A stretch of DNA of 64,000 bases, taken from contig NZ_JAHXZN010000001.1 of NCBI RefSeq assembly GCF_019429485.1, positions 1,488,001 to 1,552,000 of the forward strand. The letters run 5' to 3'. How positions within the stretch are numbered: the stretch's first letter is position 1; the number at the start of each line of letters is the position of its first letter. The position numbers and the translations under genes were made by a program. Below are positions 1 through 8,036 of this stretch, piece after piece. The stretch is from Sphingomonas citri (GTDB taxonomy: Bacteria; Pseudomonadota; Alphaproteobacteria; Sphingomonadales; Sphingomonadaceae). The notes beneath the pieces were generated by a model. It did no database searches and was not told the origin of the DNA. It worked only from the letters and a program-made list of their open reading frames with translations.

Positions 1-1431
1 GCCGCCCGGGAAGGCGTTCGCCTCGCCCGCCGGGGCGCCGGACGCGTCGTAGAGGATGTTGCGGCGGCGCACCGCGTCCTCCTCGTAGCGGAAACCGCCG
101 ACCAGTGAGAGCCGACGCGACAGCCGCAGCCGGTCCTCACCGAAGATGCTCCACTCGGTCGTGGTGGTGCGATAGCGCGGCAGCGTCGCCGCGCGGTCCT
201 CCAGCATGCCGGGAGCAAAGTCGAAGGGATCGACCGCATCAGCCTGATTTGCGACGGCGAAGTTGTTCGAGTAGCGCAGGGCCACGCGGTTGACCTCGGC
301 GCCGAGCACCAGGTCGTTGGCCAAGCCGCCTCCCAGCGGTGCGCTCAGCTTTACGCTCGCCTGGTCGCCGTACTGGGCGATGTCCTGAACGATCCCGAGG
401 TTGTCCGATCGCTCGATCACGCCGTTCGGCCGACCGGCCGCCGGCGTCCAGGCGTAGCTCTCGAGGTCGTACCAGCTGCGTTTGCTGGCGAGCCGATAGG
501 CGGCGTTGGTGAGCGTCACCGCGTCGCTGAGTTCCCACTCGGCGACGAGCGTCTGGCGATCGTCGCGGAAGCGGATGTCGGCGTCGGCGACGTTGTAGTT
601 GCGGCGCCGGTTGCGCGGGTCGAGCCGGCCGTCGATCAGCGGCGTGCCCCAGTAGCGCATTGGTGAGACGTCGCCATAGTCGCCGCGCAGCGTGAGGGTG
701 AGCCGCTCGGTCGGCGCGAACCGCAGCGCGCCCGACAGCGCCAGGCTGTGGTTGTCGCTGCGGTCGACCCAACCGTCTGAACGACGGTAGCTCGCGTCCA
801 GGCGGTAGCCGAGCTGCTCGCCGAGCGGACCGCCCGCGCCCGCCGCGACATGCCATGTGTCCTGCGCACCGTAGCTCAGCTCCGCGTCGTAGCGTGCGGT
901 GTCGCTCGGCGCGCGCGAGAGCACGTTGACCGCGCCGCCTAGCGCGCCCTGGCCGTAGAGCACCGAGGCGGGGCCGGTCAGCACCTCGATCCGCTCGACG
1001 TTCCAGGGATCGGTCGGGAAGGTGACCGTGCCGGCAACCGGGAAAAGCCGGATGCCGTCGACCAGTTGCAGCACCGAACCCTGGCCGACGAAGCCGCGCG
1101 CGGCGAGCGCGGTGTTGCCGTTCCCGGCATTGGCCGCGGCGGTGATGCCGGGCGCGCGCGACACCGCCTCGACCACGGTGAGATCGCCGCGCGCGCGGAT
1201 CGCGTCGCCCTCGACGGTGGCCACGCTGGCGGGTAGTTCGAGCGGCGTGAGGCCGAGGCGGCTGCCGGTCGCGCTCGGCCGGTAGAGCGCGCCGTCGCCG
1301 CGGCCGACCACGAGAATGTCGTCACGCGGCGGTACGCGATCGTCGTCCCGCGCCAGCGCGCTGGAGGAACAGGTGACGAGCAGCAGCGCGGCGACGTGCG
1401 TCGCCGGACAATAAGTGGCGATCATCTTCAT
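1..1431 (-). CDS. btuB: TonB-dependent receptor, BtuB-like (3' end outside window)
   Basis: This outer-membrane receptor reads leftwards off the window; 477 codons are visible and the C-terminal strands are missing. The start is ATG at 1431, followed by a signal peptide ending near SSALA at residue 26 and a TonB-box-like stretch (DDILVVGRG). A plug domain follows with the usual features: a search for VSRAPGI, then RGFVGQGSVLQLVDGIR, then IEVLTGPASVLYGQGALGG. The rest is alternating beta-barrel sequence. The plug motifs identify the family directly. The substrate is inferred from context: a cobalamin riboswitch lies immediately upstream on the same strand, so cobalamin or a related corrinoid is the likely cargo. 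The next ATG (1425) is an alternative start. A siderophore receptor under B12 control is less likely but cannot be excluded. Confidence 0.85.
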   Translation of the reverse strand, partial: MKMIATYCPATHVAALLLVTCSSSALARDDDRVPPRDDILVVGRGDGALYRPSATGSRLGLTPLELPASVATVEGDAIRARGDLTVVEAVSRAPGITAAANAGNGNTALAARGFVGQGSVLQLVDGIRLFPVAGTVTFPTDPWNVERIEVLTGPASVLYGQGALGGAVNVLSRAPSDTARYDAELSYGAQDTWHVAAGAGGPLGEQLGYRLDASYRRSDGWVDRSDNHSLALSGALRFAPTERLTLTLRGDYGDVSPMRYWGTPLIDGRLDPRNRRRNYNVADADIRFRDDRQTLVAEWELSDAVTLTNAAYRLASKRSWYDLESYAWTPAAGRPNGVIERSDNLGIVQDIAQYGDQASVKLSAPLGGGLANDLVLGAEVNRVALRYSNNFAVANQADAVDPFDFAPGMLEDRAATLPRYRTTTTEWSIFGEDRLRLSRRLSLVGGFRYEEDAVRRRNILYDASGAPAGEANAFPGG

Positions 1432-1539
1432 AAACCCCGATGAAGGACGGGGCACGCGGACCAGACACCGGCGCGCGCGGACGGGAGCCCGGCCGCGGCA
1501 TGCGAGCGACCAGACCGGGCACCCCGCCGGTGGACGTTA

Positions 1540-1722
1540 TGGCGTCGAGGCAGGTCTCCTGGCTCGCGGGTCGGTGCGGATGGTCTGGCCTTCCCGGCCG
1601 CGCGAGCGCGACCAGTGACACGGAGCGACCACCTGCTCGCCGCTTACAGTTGCGGGGGCAGCGCCGGCATCGCACCGGCTTCCCGTCTTAGCTCCGGCGC
1701 GGCGAGCCGACCGGAGAACCTT
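1540..1722 (-). promoter_or_regulatory. Cobalamin (B12) riboswitch
   Basis: Read on the minus strand, this leader contains the conserved pieces of a cobalamin riboswitch in order: GAAGCCGGTGCGATGCCGG, then GCTGCCCCCGCAACTGTAAG (the B12-box core), a variable region, and GCCAGGAGACCTGCC near the 3' side. The spacing to the receptor start at 1431 is about 110 bases, enough for an expression platform. The family represses cobalamin uptake genes when adenosylcobalamin or a related corrinoid is bound, so the receptor should be repressed in B12-replete cells. Confidence 0.95.
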
Positions 1723-1759
1723 GACCCGCATCGCATCGGCGAGCCAGGGCGGCGCGTCA

Positions 1760-1789
1760 AGCTCATATAAAGATATCTTTATATGAGCT
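1760..1789. promoter_or_regulatory. Perfect 30-bp AT-rich palindrome, probable operator
   Basis: The half-site AGCTCATATAAAGAT is followed directly by its exact reverse complement, giving a gap-free dyad of 30 bp. It is strikingly AT-rich against its surroundings. It lies just upstream of the riboswitch leader on the minus strand and 60 bp before the DUF2946-type gene on the plus strand, where it could overlap either promoter. The ATAAAGATATCTTTAT core resembles operators of ArsR-family regulators such as SahR of the methionine cycle; that match is from memory and unverified. Confidence 0.6.
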
Positions 1790-1849
1790 GCCGGACAGCG
1801 GCGCTTGGGGCGGCGCGTCGCGCACCTGCTATGGTCCTTCTTCAGTGAC

Positions 1850-2293
1850 ATGGTTGGCAACCCGAGGTATTCACAGCTCGTGGATGCGATACGGCACCTC
1901 CTCGCGCATCGCCGCTCCGCCGTGTTCCTCTGCACGCTGACGTTGCTGCTGAAGCTGCTGATCCCCATGGGCTATATGCTCGCTGCCGATGACGGGCGGC
2001 TGTCGCTCATCGTCTGTTCGGGCGTCGCGCCGCCGCCCGCGGCCGCGACCGAGATGTCGGCGATGCACGGCGACATGGCCGACCATGATCGCGGATCGGG
2101 TCACGGCAAAGCGGAGATGCCCTGCGCCTTCGCGGGCATGACCGGCGCGGCGCTCGCGTCGACCGATCCGCTCCAGCTCGCCGCGCTGATCGCCTTCGTG
2201 GTCGCCGGCGGGATGCTCTGGCGTGCGCCCGACAGACCGCGAGCCGTGGCGCGCCTAAGACCGCCGCTACGCGGACCACCAGCCTACCTCTGA
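1850..2293 (+). CDS. DUF2946-like small membrane protein
   Basis: This 147-residue protein has an N-terminal membrane segment (FLCTLTLLLKLLIPMGYML), a His/Met/Asp-rich loop (residues 63-85: MHGDMADHDRG and HGKAEMPCAF) and a second membrane segment near LAALIAFVVAGGMLW. The overall plan, including KLLxPxGYM, a cysteine in LIVCSG and the MPCAF motif, fits the DUF2946 family. The function of that family is not established, but members often sit beside TonB-dependent receptors, and the His/Met loop is consistent with metal binding; both points are inference here. ATG at 1850 is preferred over an upstream in-frame TTG at 1805. The gene lies between the riboswitch-controlled receptor and a second receptor. 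Confidence 0.65.
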   Translation: MVGNPRYSQLVDAIRHLLAHRRSAVFLCTLTLLLKLLIPMGYMLAADDGRLSLIVCSGVAPPPAAATEMSAMHGDMADHDRGSGHGKAEMPCAFAGMTGAALASTDPLQLAALIAFVVAGGMLWRAPDRPRAVARLRPPLRGPPAYL

Positions 2294-2374
2294 CCTGCCA
2301 CTCAGTGCCGTTCGGAACGGCGCTCACCCATCGTGCGCCCGACGGATCAGGTCGGGCGGGTCAGAGGTACCCCC

Positions 2375-4720
2375 ATGTTAAAAACCTTTCAGCTTGCGAG
2401 CACCGCGGCGTCGTGCCTGCTGCTCGCCGCGCCCGCCCTAGCGCGTGGCGGCATTGCTACACCCGGCGATGTTCTCTGGAGCGATGGCAGCGAAGAGGTC
2501 ATCGTCACCGCCCAGAAGCGGGAGCAGGACGTCCGCGACGTGCCGGCGAGCGTCAGCATCCTGTCCGACGAGACGTTGCGGCGGCTGAACGCGAGCGACT
2601 TCTCCCGCGTTGCCGACGCCGTCCCGAGCCTGGCGTTCGCGACCACCGGGCCCGGCAATTCGCAGTACATCATCCGCGGGATCGGCGCGGTCGGCTTCGT
2701 CCAGTCGCCCACGACAGGCGTCTACCTCGACGAGACGCCGCTGCAGACGCGCGCGCTGCGCGGCTTCTCGCAACCGGATCCACAGCTCTTCGACATGACC
2801 CGCGTCGAAGTCCTGCGTGGTCCACAGGGCGTGCTGTTCGGGTCGTCATCCATGGGCGGTCTTGTTCGGATCGTGACGAACCAGCCCGACGCGTCCGCCG
2901 CGGCGGGGCGAGCGACCGCCAGTGTCTCGGCGGTGCGCGACGGGGAGACCAGCTGGGACGCCAAGGGCATGCTGAACCTGCCGCTGGTCGCCGACACGCT
3001 CGCGCTCCGCGTGAGCGGGGGTGTCGTGCGGCAGGGAGGGTGGATCGACGATCTTCGTCCGACCACGGGTAACCTGACGGAAAACCAGGGCACCGACCGA
3101 GTGAAGAAGGACGTGAACTGGGCGCGGACCGGCACAATCCGCGCCGCGCTCCGCTGGACCCCCACCCCCGATCTGGCGATCACCCCCAGCCTCGTCTGGC
3201 AGAGTGCCTTCAGCAACGCCGACCGGCCGCACAGCGACGTGACGTTCGGCCGCCGCGCGCGCGTGAAGGCCAGGTACGAGGACACGTTCGCCCGCGACCG
3301 CTTCGTGATTGCCTCGCTTCTGATCGAGCAGCACGTCGACGCGCTCGGCGGCGCGGACCTTACCGCCAACAGCTCCTACATGGATCGCCGATCGCGGCTC
3401 TCCTTCGACGTCACCGCGTTTGACTCCCCGATCGTCGAGGACATCGTCGGATCGGGTCCAGGTGGACGGCTGTTCCCCACCCCTCTGCGCGACAGGGGCG
3501 CCACAGCGCAGTTCACGCAGGAAATCCGCCTGGTATCGGACGGTACCGGGCCGCTCCAATACGTCATGGGAGGCGTCTACCGCGACCTGCACCAGCGCTC
3601 CGGCCGCACGATCACCGTCTCCGACCTGTTCGGAAATTTGGCGCCGGGGCCGCTCGGCGCGAGCGCACCGCCTGTGATCCAGGACACCGCCGTGGACTTC
3701 AGCGAGAGCGAACTCGCCGGCTTCGCGGAGCTGACCTACGCGGTCACGTCAACGCTCAAGATCGCAGCGGGCGCACGCGTCTTCGGTTACCGCCAGCGCG
3801 AGGCGAGCAGGCGGTATGGTCTGGGTGGGCCGGCAGGCGGTGACCTCGCCTACGATTACGCGGAGCGCAATCGCGAGACCGGCGTCACGCCCCGCTTCTC
3901 CGTGAGCTACGCGCCGGGCGAAGCCGCGACGGTGTACGCCAGCTTCGCGCAGGGCTTTCGCACCGGCGGCGTCAACGCGCCGATCACCGACGATATCTGC
4001 TTGCCCGCGGAACGGCGCGCCGCGGGCATCCCAGACGTGCCCCCGCCATACGGCAGCGACCGGACCGACAATCTCGAACTCGGCGCCAAGACGAGCTTCC
4101 TCGGCGGGCGCCTGCGGATCGACGGCGCCGCGTTCGCGATCGACTGGAAGGATTATCAGCAGGCCTTTCAGGGCGCCTGCGGCGTGAACAACGCGACGAC
4201 CATCTCCTTCACGGTCAACGCCGGCCGCGTCCGCAGCCGCGGGGGCGAACTCGAGGTAACCGCGACGCCGCTCGCCGGTTTGGAGCTTCATGCCGGCGGC
4301 TCGTTTACCGATGCCACCTACCGCAACGCCGTACCCAACCTGCTGCTCGCCGCGGGATCCCGAGTGCTGGACGTGCCACGCTGGGCCTGGAACGGGCGCG
4401 GCAGCTACGACTTCGCGGTCACTGGTGCCCTGCGTGGAACCCTGTTCGCGGCGGCGCGCCACGTGGGTGGCTCGAACAGCGGCTTCGGCGAGGGTGAGGT
4501 GCTGCCGCGCCCGGCCTACACCCTCGTCGACGCGACCGCGGGCGTTAGGACCAGTGCCGGTATTGGCGTCGACCTCTTCGTCACCAACCTGTTCGATGCG
4601 ATCCCGGTGTTCGGCCAGGAATTCACCACGTCGCCCGGCAACACTACCGCAACGAGCTACTTCTCGTATCTCGTCGGTCCGCCGCGGACGATCGGACTGC
4701 GGGTGTCGTTGGGGATCTAG
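2375..4720 (+). CDS. TonB-dependent receptor
   Basis: A 781-residue outer-membrane receptor. The start is ATG 2375, preceded by a GAGG-like ribosome site, giving a clean signal peptide (MLKTFQLAS...APALARG). A TonB box (EEVIVTAQKR) follows, then a plug domain (DVPASVSIL; IIRGIGAVGF; VEVLRGPQGVLFGSSSMGG) and a long beta-barrel; the protein ends in RVSLGI rather than the usual terminal Phe. The EEVIVTAQKR type is the large sphingomonad/Caulobacter receptor class, whose substrates are mostly unknown plant- or aromatic-derived compounds. The gene lies 82 bp after the DUF2946-like gene in the same direction and may be co-transcribed. No substrate can be assigned. Confidence 0.9.
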   Translation: MLKTFQLASTAASCLLLAAPALARGGIATPGDVLWSDGSEEVIVTAQKREQDVRDVPASVSILSDETLRRLNASDFSRVADAVPSLAFATTGPGNSQYIIRGIGAVGFVQSPTTGVYLDETPLQTRALRGFSQPDPQLFDMTRVEVLRGPQGVLFGSSSMGGLVRIVTNQPDASAAAGRATASVSAVRDGETSWDAKGMLNLPLVADTLALRVSGGVVRQGGWIDDLRPTTGNLTENQGTDRVKKDVNWARTGTIRAALRWTPTPDLAITPSLVWQSAFSNADRPHSDVTFGRRARVKARYEDTFARDRFVIASLLIEQHVDALGGADLTANSSYMDRRSRLSFDVTAFDSPIVEDIVGSGPGGRLFPTPLRDRGATAQFTQEIRLVSDGTGPLQYVMGGVYRDLHQRSGRTITVSDLFGNLAPGPLGASAPPVIQDTAVDFSESELAGFAELTYAVTSTLKIAAGARVFGYRQREASRRYGLGGPAGGDLAYDYAERNRETGVTPRFSVSYAPGEAATVYASFAQGFRTGGVNAPITDDICLPAERRAAGIPDVPPPYGSDRTDNLELGAKTSFLGGRLRIDGAAFAIDWKDYQQAFQGACGVNNATTISFTVNAGRVRSRGGELEVTATPLAGLELHAGGSFTDATYRNAVPNLLLAAGSRVLDVPRWAWNGRGSYDFAVTGALRGTLFAAARHVGGSNSGFGEGEVLPRPAYTLVDATAGVRTSAGIGVDLFVTNLFDAIPVFGQEFTTSPGNTTATSYFSYLVGPPRTIGLRVSLGI

Positions 4721-4740
4721 CCGGGCATGTTCAGGAGAGA

Positions 4741-4875
4741 GGGCGTATGCAGCGCCCTGCCTCTCGCGGAGACCCAATACCGGTCACCTAAGGCTACTCG
4801 TCCGCCGCCCAACTCCGGCCATCCATTCAGCTCAAACGCGCCCGTCATACCGCAGCCCCACGGCTGAGGGATTAG
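4741..4875 (+). repeat. Dispersed intergenic repeat, copy 1
   Basis: This is the first of 16 copies. The shared core reads GACCCAATACCGGTCACCTA, about 20 variable bases, CCCAACTCCGG, then an ATCCATTCA segment, followed by a weakly conserved tail. The rest of 4721-4921 holds nothing else recognisable. On the minus strand the core is open and reads L-N-G-W-P-E-L-G...L-G-D-R-Y-W-V, the peptide frame kept by many copies. Confidence 0.8.
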
Positions 4876-4921
4876 GGCGCGAGGAGACAGGCCCTTCTGC
4901 AAGGCGAAGGCCGCTGCGCAT

Positions 4922-5167
4922 TCAGCCCTGGGCTATTTCAGGAAAACCCACGACGCTGACGACAGGCCGAACGCCGCGGGTCGCGCGCAAGCGCTGCGTG
5001 GCAATCTTCGCATTGCTCCGATGCCGTACGATCCGGTCAGCTCGCATCTCGTGCTCTAGCGCCTCAAGCCTAAGCCGGTCTGCGTCCGGGCCGCGCCCGA
5101 TCATATCCGCGATCCGGCGGCAGCGTTCAGCCTCGCGCCGGAGACAAAGGGGATCGTCAATCAGCAT
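4922..5167 (-). CDS. Small helical protein, 'REAExCRR' family
   Basis: An 81-residue hypothetical protein. Residues 8-50 (LCLRREAERCRRIAD through LRLEALEHEM) are predicted to be an amphipathic, charged helix. The motif resembles YRDEAARCRR in the small gene at 37549-37776 and YRDEAARQR at 41693-41929, so it probably belongs to the same diffuse family of small sphingomonad proteins. No function is known. No strong ribosome site precedes ATG 5167, so the start is uncertain. It sits between repeat copy 1 and the large serine recombinase. Confidence 0.5.
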   Translation of the reverse strand: MLIDDPLCLRREAERCRRIADMIGRGPDADRLRLEALEHEMRADRIVRHRSNAKIATQRLRATRGVRPVVSVVGFPEIAQG

Positions 5168-5285
5168 GGGTCAGCCCAGTCATAATCAGCCGGCGCGTTC
5201 TAGCCGCTAGGAGCGAAGGTGGCATAAAGGGGATTGCCAAACGAGGGCGGTTAACCTGCATCTAAGCGGCTATCAGCTGCGGAGA

Positions 5286-6785
5286 ATGAGGTTGGGGAGT
5301 CAGGTCGCACAAGCAAAGGTCAAGGCATACTCGTACCAACGATTTAGCAGTCCCTCGCAAGCGAACGGTGACAGCCTTGCCCGACAGACTGCGTTGGCAA
5401 AGGCGTACGCCGAGCAGCACGGCCTGCACCTCGACGATGAGTTGACCTACCGCGACTTGGGGGTCTCCGGCTTTCGCGGAAAAAACGCCGCTCATGGCGA
5501 ACTGGCCTGCTTCCTTGAGGCCGTTCGGACGGGACAGATACCCGAGGGTAGCTTTCTCCTCATTGAAAGCCTGGATCGGCTCAGCCGCGACAACATCCTT
5601 CGAGCGCAAGCCATCCTCACCAACCTTGTCGTGTCGGGCGTGAACGTGGTCTCGCTGGCGGACAACCGCCTCTACTCCGAGGAGAGTCTATCGGACGATC
5701 CACTAGGTCTCATTTATGCCCTCATTGTCTTCATAAGGGCAAACGAGGAGAGCGCGACCAAGTCCATGCGCGCGCGCCAGGCATGGACACGCAAACGTGC
5801 AGCTGTCCCCTCCAAGATTCTAAGCAGCAAGCTTCCTGATTGGCTAACTTTCGAGAACGGACGTATAGTTCCGATTGCCGCGCGAGCTGAGCTGCTGAAG
5901 CGCATTTTCGACAACGCAGAGGAGGGTCAGCCGCCACAGCAGATCGCTGAGACGCTCAACAAGGAGCAGGTGCCACGTTGGAGGATCGACGGACCATGGG
6001 AACGCACCACGATCGCCGCTTTGATCAATAATCGTCGCGTGACCGGTGCGCTGCCGCTCCACGAGTTCGTTTACAAGCGCAACGTGCAGCACCGATTGCC
6101 GATTGGCGTAGTCGGCGGCTACTTCCCAAGGATCATAGAGCCCGAAACGTTTCTTCGGGTCTGGTCCATTTGCAGCAATCGTCGCCGTGGAGGGAGCGCC
6201 GCGAAACGCAACGTTTTCGCAAATCTGCTACGATGCGCAGACTGCGGTGCGGACGTCCGACACAAGCCGATTGGCGAGGAAGGAAAAGGTGTTCTCGTCT
6301 GCGCAGGGGCTAGCATCGCGCACCGATGTAGCGCTCCCGAGTACTCCTATGCTGCATTGGAAAGCGCAATGCTGGCCCACCTGGGCCCTTGGTCAGCCGA
6401 GGGAATTCTCTGGATCAGAAAAGCTGACCCCGGCGGGTGCCGGAATTCTCGCGGCGCTCCTTATCGGCTCCTTGGCAACGAGGCGCTCTCCTGGCACCAC
6501 GATCGACTAAGCAGCGAGCTAGCTCAACGTTTTCCCGGCAGATACGGGCAAGCACCGAGCTTGGCAGATTACATGGTCACATCACGTGGGCGTCGTTACC
6601 TGTTGAACGATTGCTCGACCTTGCTGGCCGCCGGCGAGACCGGCCTCTCGACCTCACGTGAGCGGGTGAACGCCAATGCTGCTTTGCGTCGCATGTTCAG
6701 CCATGGCTCCGTGGATCTGCGAACAGGCGCATGTACCCTCTTGTGCGGAAAGGCTGGCTCGGTCGATATTAGATCACAAGCCTAG
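5286..6785 (+). CDS. Large serine recombinase
   Basis: A 499-residue site-specific recombinase. The N-terminal resolvase domain carries the catalytic motif YQRFSS (Ser21 predicted nucleophile, Arg19) and the second active-site block ESLDRLSRDN near residue 97. A 'recombinase' domain follows (KLPDWLTFENGRIVPI; AELLKRIFDNAEEGQ; IAETLN), and a zinc ribbon is visible as LLRCADCGADV...LVCAG...HRC around residues 310-350. The order resolvase, recombinase, zinc ribbon is that of large serine integrases, which insert or excise phages and islands. Base composition is lower in GC than the flanks. No phage structural genes adjoin it; the tyrosine recombinase at 7144 is the only other mobility gene. A 12-bp terminator hairpin follows the gene. 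Confidence 0.9.
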   Translation: MRLGSQVAQAKVKAYSYQRFSSPSQANGDSLARQTALAKAYAEQHGLHLDDELTYRDLGVSGFRGKNAAHGELACFLEAVRTGQIPEGSFLLIESLDRLSRDNILRAQAILTNLVVSGVNVVSLADNRLYSEESLSDDPLGLIYALIVFIRANEESATKSMRARQAWTRKRAAVPSKILSSKLPDWLTFENGRIVPIAARAELLKRIFDNAEEGQPPQQIAETLNKEQVPRWRIDGPWERTTIAALINNRRVTGALPLHEFVYKRNVQHRLPIGVVGGYFPRIIEPETFLRVWSICSNRRRGGSAAKRNVFANLLRCADCGADVRHKPIGEEGKGVLVCAGASIAHRCSAPEYSYAALESAMLAHLGPWSAEGILWIRKADPGGCRNSRGAPYRLLGNEALSWHHDRLSSELAQRFPGRYGQAPSLADYMVTSRGRRYLLNDCSTLLAAGETGLSTSRERVNANAALRRMFSHGSVDLRTGACTLLCGKAGSVDIRSQA

Positions 6786-6855
6786 TCGCCAAAACTGCCG
6801 ATCGATCCTCTACCTATGATCGGCAGATATCAATGCTTGGATCCCAAGCCCGACG

Positions 6856-6899
6856 GGCTGCGCCGGTTTAAGAACCCTTGTACCGGCGCAGCCTTTCTT
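6856..6899 (+). terminator. Intrinsic terminator after the serine recombinase
   Basis: The stem GGCTGCGCCGGT (6856-6867) pairs perfectly with ACCGGCGCAGCC (6882-6893) across a 14-base loop and is followed by TTTCTT. The T-rich tail is on the + strand, so it should end transcription of the recombinase. Almost the same stem is used at 38034-38074. Confidence 0.75.
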
Positions 6900-6903
6900 C
6901 CGA

Positions 6904-7176
6904 TCAGATCTCCGACCCTCGCCATCCAATCTTCACCGCGAGCGTCTCGGTTTCGGGATTGCCGGGCTCGCCTGAGCTGCTCAGGGAACGATGCTCGAGC
7001 GGCTCGACCAAAGCGACTCGCCTTGCAAACTCTGGTCGCCCCGCAAAAGACCAGTAAAGCGCGTCGACCGCGCTCGGAGTCACTTCACGTGGAGCGTCAT
7101 AAAGCGTAGCATCAAGGCCGACTCGGACCTTTGGAGATGAGCGATGGGTCACTCGTCGATTGACCCTGCCTTTCAT
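6904..7176 (-). CDS. Possible small hypothetical protein
   Basis: A 90-codon minus-strand frame fills most of the gap between the two recombinases and overlaps the first bases of the tyrosine recombinase. Its middle (LDATLYDAPREVTPSA, then VDALYWSFAGRPEFARRV) has a protein-like composition without low complexity, which is the only support. No family was recognised, no clear ribosome site precedes the first ATG, and the true start may lie further in. It may be noise; the rest of 6786-7143 holds only the terminator. Confidence 0.3.
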   Translation of the reverse strand: MKGRVNRRVTHRSSPKVRVGLDATLYDAPREVTPSAVDALYWSFAGRPEFARRVALVEPLEHRSLSSSGEPGNPETETLAVKIGWRGSEI

Positions 7177-7776
7177 GAACTACGGCCGTGGAATGACGGT
7201 CGAGTTAGCGGCCCCAAGCGTGCCCTTAAACCACAGCAGGTCTGGGCCATCCGCTTCTTTCTCGATCAGCACCGACGGCTCCGAGATCGCGCCCTGTTCG
7301 ATTTCGCTATCGACAGCAAATTGCGCGGTTGTGACGTAGTGAAGGTCCGCATCGGCGACATTGTTGTCGGCGGGCGTATACGTGATCGCGCGATTGTCGT
7401 ACAACAGAAGACCAAGCGACCGGTACAATTTGAGCTTGTTGAGCCCGCGCGCCGGACACTCCATGACTGGCTGCAGCATCGCGGCGGCACCCTGAACGAC
7501 TTCGTATTCCCAAGCCGAAACGACTACATGGACCACATGAGTACCAGGCAATACGCCAGACTTGTTCGTGAGTGGATCGTGGGCATCGGCCTTCAGGCAG
7601 AGGAGTATGGAACTCACTCACTTAGGCGCACAAAGGCGTCGATTATTTACAAAGCAACGGGCAATCTACGCGCCGTGCAGATCTTGCTAGGTCACGCCAA
7701 GATCGAAAGTACGGTCCGGTACCTTGGCGTTGACGTTGAGGACGCGTTGGAGCTCTCAGAACGCACCGAGATTTAG
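7144..7776 (+). CDS. Minimal tyrosine recombinase/integrase
   Basis: A 210-residue protein consisting almost entirely of the phage-integrase catalytic domain. The active-site residues are all present: Arg61 (SKLRGCD), Lys89 or Lys91 (QQKTKRP), His158 and Arg161 (THSLRRTKA), His184 (LLGHAKIES) and the nucleophile Tyr193 (VRYLGV). It lacks the N-terminal SAM-like DNA-binding domain of full-length XerC or phage integrases. Short integrases of this type are common on sphingomonad plasmids and islands. It lies next to a large serine recombinase, so this stretch is probably a landing site for mobile DNA. No attachment-site repeats were identified. Confidence 0.88.
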   Translation: MGHSSIDPAFHELRPWNDGRVSGPKRALKPQQVWAIRFFLDQHRRLRDRALFDFAIDSKLRGCDVVKVRIGDIVVGGRIRDRAIVVQQKTKRPVQFELVEPARRTLHDWLQHRGGTLNDFVFPSRNDYMDHMSTRQYARLVREWIVGIGLQAEEYGTHSLRRTKASIIYKATGNLRAVQILLGHAKIESTVRYLGVDVEDALELSERTEI

Positions 7777-8036
7777 CAGCTTGACCCATCATCTCGAGTC
7801 GGTCATTCGCGCCACCTTCGTCGCTTCCCGATTATCGACGTTCATTCATGTTCGAAGCGCGAGTGTGCAGTGAGCATCAACGCGCGCCGTGCGGTCGTCA
7901 ACGCGCTCGCTGCGCATAGTGCGGGCGCGCATTTTCACCTATCTCGCGTCGGTCAACAACCTTGCGGATCGCAGCGCGTTCACGCTCGATCCGCTGGCAA
8001 TCGGTTGACACGCATTCAGGCCCAAGGACCCCTGTC

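Noticed and set aside
3749..4777. A 342-codon minus-strand open frame opposite a TonB-dependent receptor
   Set aside because: It lies antisense to a well-supported receptor, has a low-complexity Arg/Gly/Ala composition, and is explained by GC-rich codon use.
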